Shown: in pieces, positions 52,267-52,456 of the stretch | Layout of the letters: every line of letters begins with the position of its first letter | Numbering within the stretch: position 1 is the stretch's first letter | The notes under the pieces: model-generated | What the model saw: only the letters and a program-made list of their open reading frames with translations | What the model was told of the DNA's origin: nothing | Database searches by the model: none | From: CAYWMD01 sp964458575 | Lineage (GTDB): Bacteria > Verrucomicrobiota > Verrucomicrobiia > Limisphaerales > JADLHS01 | Direction: 5' to 3' | Assembly (NCBI GenBank): GCA_964458575.1 | Contig: CAYWMD010000048.1 | Coordinates: forward strand, 1 to 52,456 | Length of the DNA: 52,456 nt | Made by a program: the position numbers and the translations under genes

Positions 52267-52456
52267 TCAATTACCGGCTTCGGTTTGGGCCACTATCTCC
52301 GGCCAGCGCGGATGCCGGCAAAACATGGTGTGGCCGAAGGGGATCTTGTATTGGCACCCCGCGGCGTCCGCCGTTTCACACTCGCAGAACTCTTTAACCA
52401 CGCCAATCCGCCGGGCGCGGCAGTTGGGAGAAACGGCAGGACTTTGATTTCCGCCG
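52267..52456 (-). CDS. C-terminal end of a cysteine-rich protein, cut by the window edge
   Basis: A minus-strand frame is open from the right edge to a TGA at 52267-52269, giving at least 62 residues. It reads ...SPNCRARRIGVVKEFCECE, then AGCQYKIPFGHTMFCRHPRW and EIVAQTEAGN. Five Cys and two His in a short stretch (C-x14-C-x-C, C-Q-Y, F-C-R-H-P) suggest metal binding or disulfides. It is convergent with the dehydrogenase gene, 21 bases apart. I do not recognise the family. Confidence 0.5.
   Translation of the reverse strand, partial: GGNQSPAVSPNCRARRIGVVKEFCECETADAAGCQYKIPFGHTMFCRHPRWPEIVAQTEAGN

Overview
The window reads as a draft or metagenome-assembled scaffold (one run of 100 Ns) from a GC-rich, Gram-negative heterotroph, most probably a Verrucomicrobiota bacterium of the Pedosphaera/Limisphaera type. 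The basis is the gene mix: very large Sec-exported repeat proteins with Ig, PEGA-like, RCC1, HYR and SBBP modules; Tat-exported Gfo/Idh/MocA dehydrogenases; DUF6807 proteins; a formylglycine sulfatase; ribosomal proteins L9 and L25 with long Lys/Ala/Glu tails; and an outer membrane (BamA, Skp/OmpH, barrel proteins). This placement is inference from content; no rRNA or tRNA gene is visible.

Layout. 1-122: start of an exported protein on the minus strand that leaves the window. 505-8975: two giant secreted proteins. 9165-12089 (minus): a three-gene set for an unknown CDP-alcohol-derived product (CDP-alcohol phosphotransferase with a decayed nucleotidyltransferase domain, a flippase-like membrane protein, a complete separate nucleotidyltransferase). 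12400-15053: a secreted propeller protein resembling glycosidases and a serine hydrolase. 15071-23536: a sugar/glycoside block with a Tat dehydrogenase, TIM-barrel isomerase/lyase, DUF6807 protein, a divergent cytoplasmic dehydrogenase, a sodium:solute symporter, a small membrane protein and a sulfatase. 23807-27826 (minus): the housekeeping run prs-rplY-pth-rpsF-ssb-rplI, without rpsR, with an octamer repeat in two of its 5' leaders. 27992-33435: a small monooxygenase-like protein, a 936-residue exported glycoside-hydrolase-like protein, an MFS exporter and an orphan response regulator. 33807-39710: a VWA/HYR surface protein interrupted by the assembly gap, a probable outer-membrane barrel protein and a second orphan response regulator. 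39947-47186: dnaB, then bamA, a secreted SBBP propeller protein and skp/ompH. 47377-52245: a second carbohydrate operon (DUF6807, Tat dehydrogenase, UroD/MtaA-like protein, each overlapping the next by ATGA) plus another dehydrogenase. 52267-52456: the C-terminal end of a cysteine-rich protein on the minus strand.

How it fits together. Both carbohydrate blocks pair NAD(P)-type dehydrogenases with DUF6807 proteins. In the first, a TIM-barrel enzyme, a symporter and a sulfatase suggest periplasmic or cytoplasmic oxidation and cleavage of a sulfated or otherwise modified glycoside followed by uptake. The secreted proteins carry a shared, roughly 60-80 residue module (an aromatic/Gln start, a central NL-x-x-W and a terminal F(Y/F)R), usually at the extreme C-terminus. 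It may be a lineage-specific sorting or assembly domain. The most unusual items are that module, the CDP-alcohol gene trio, the 8-bp repeat arrays in front of rpsF and rplI, and the predicted true size of the assembly gap.
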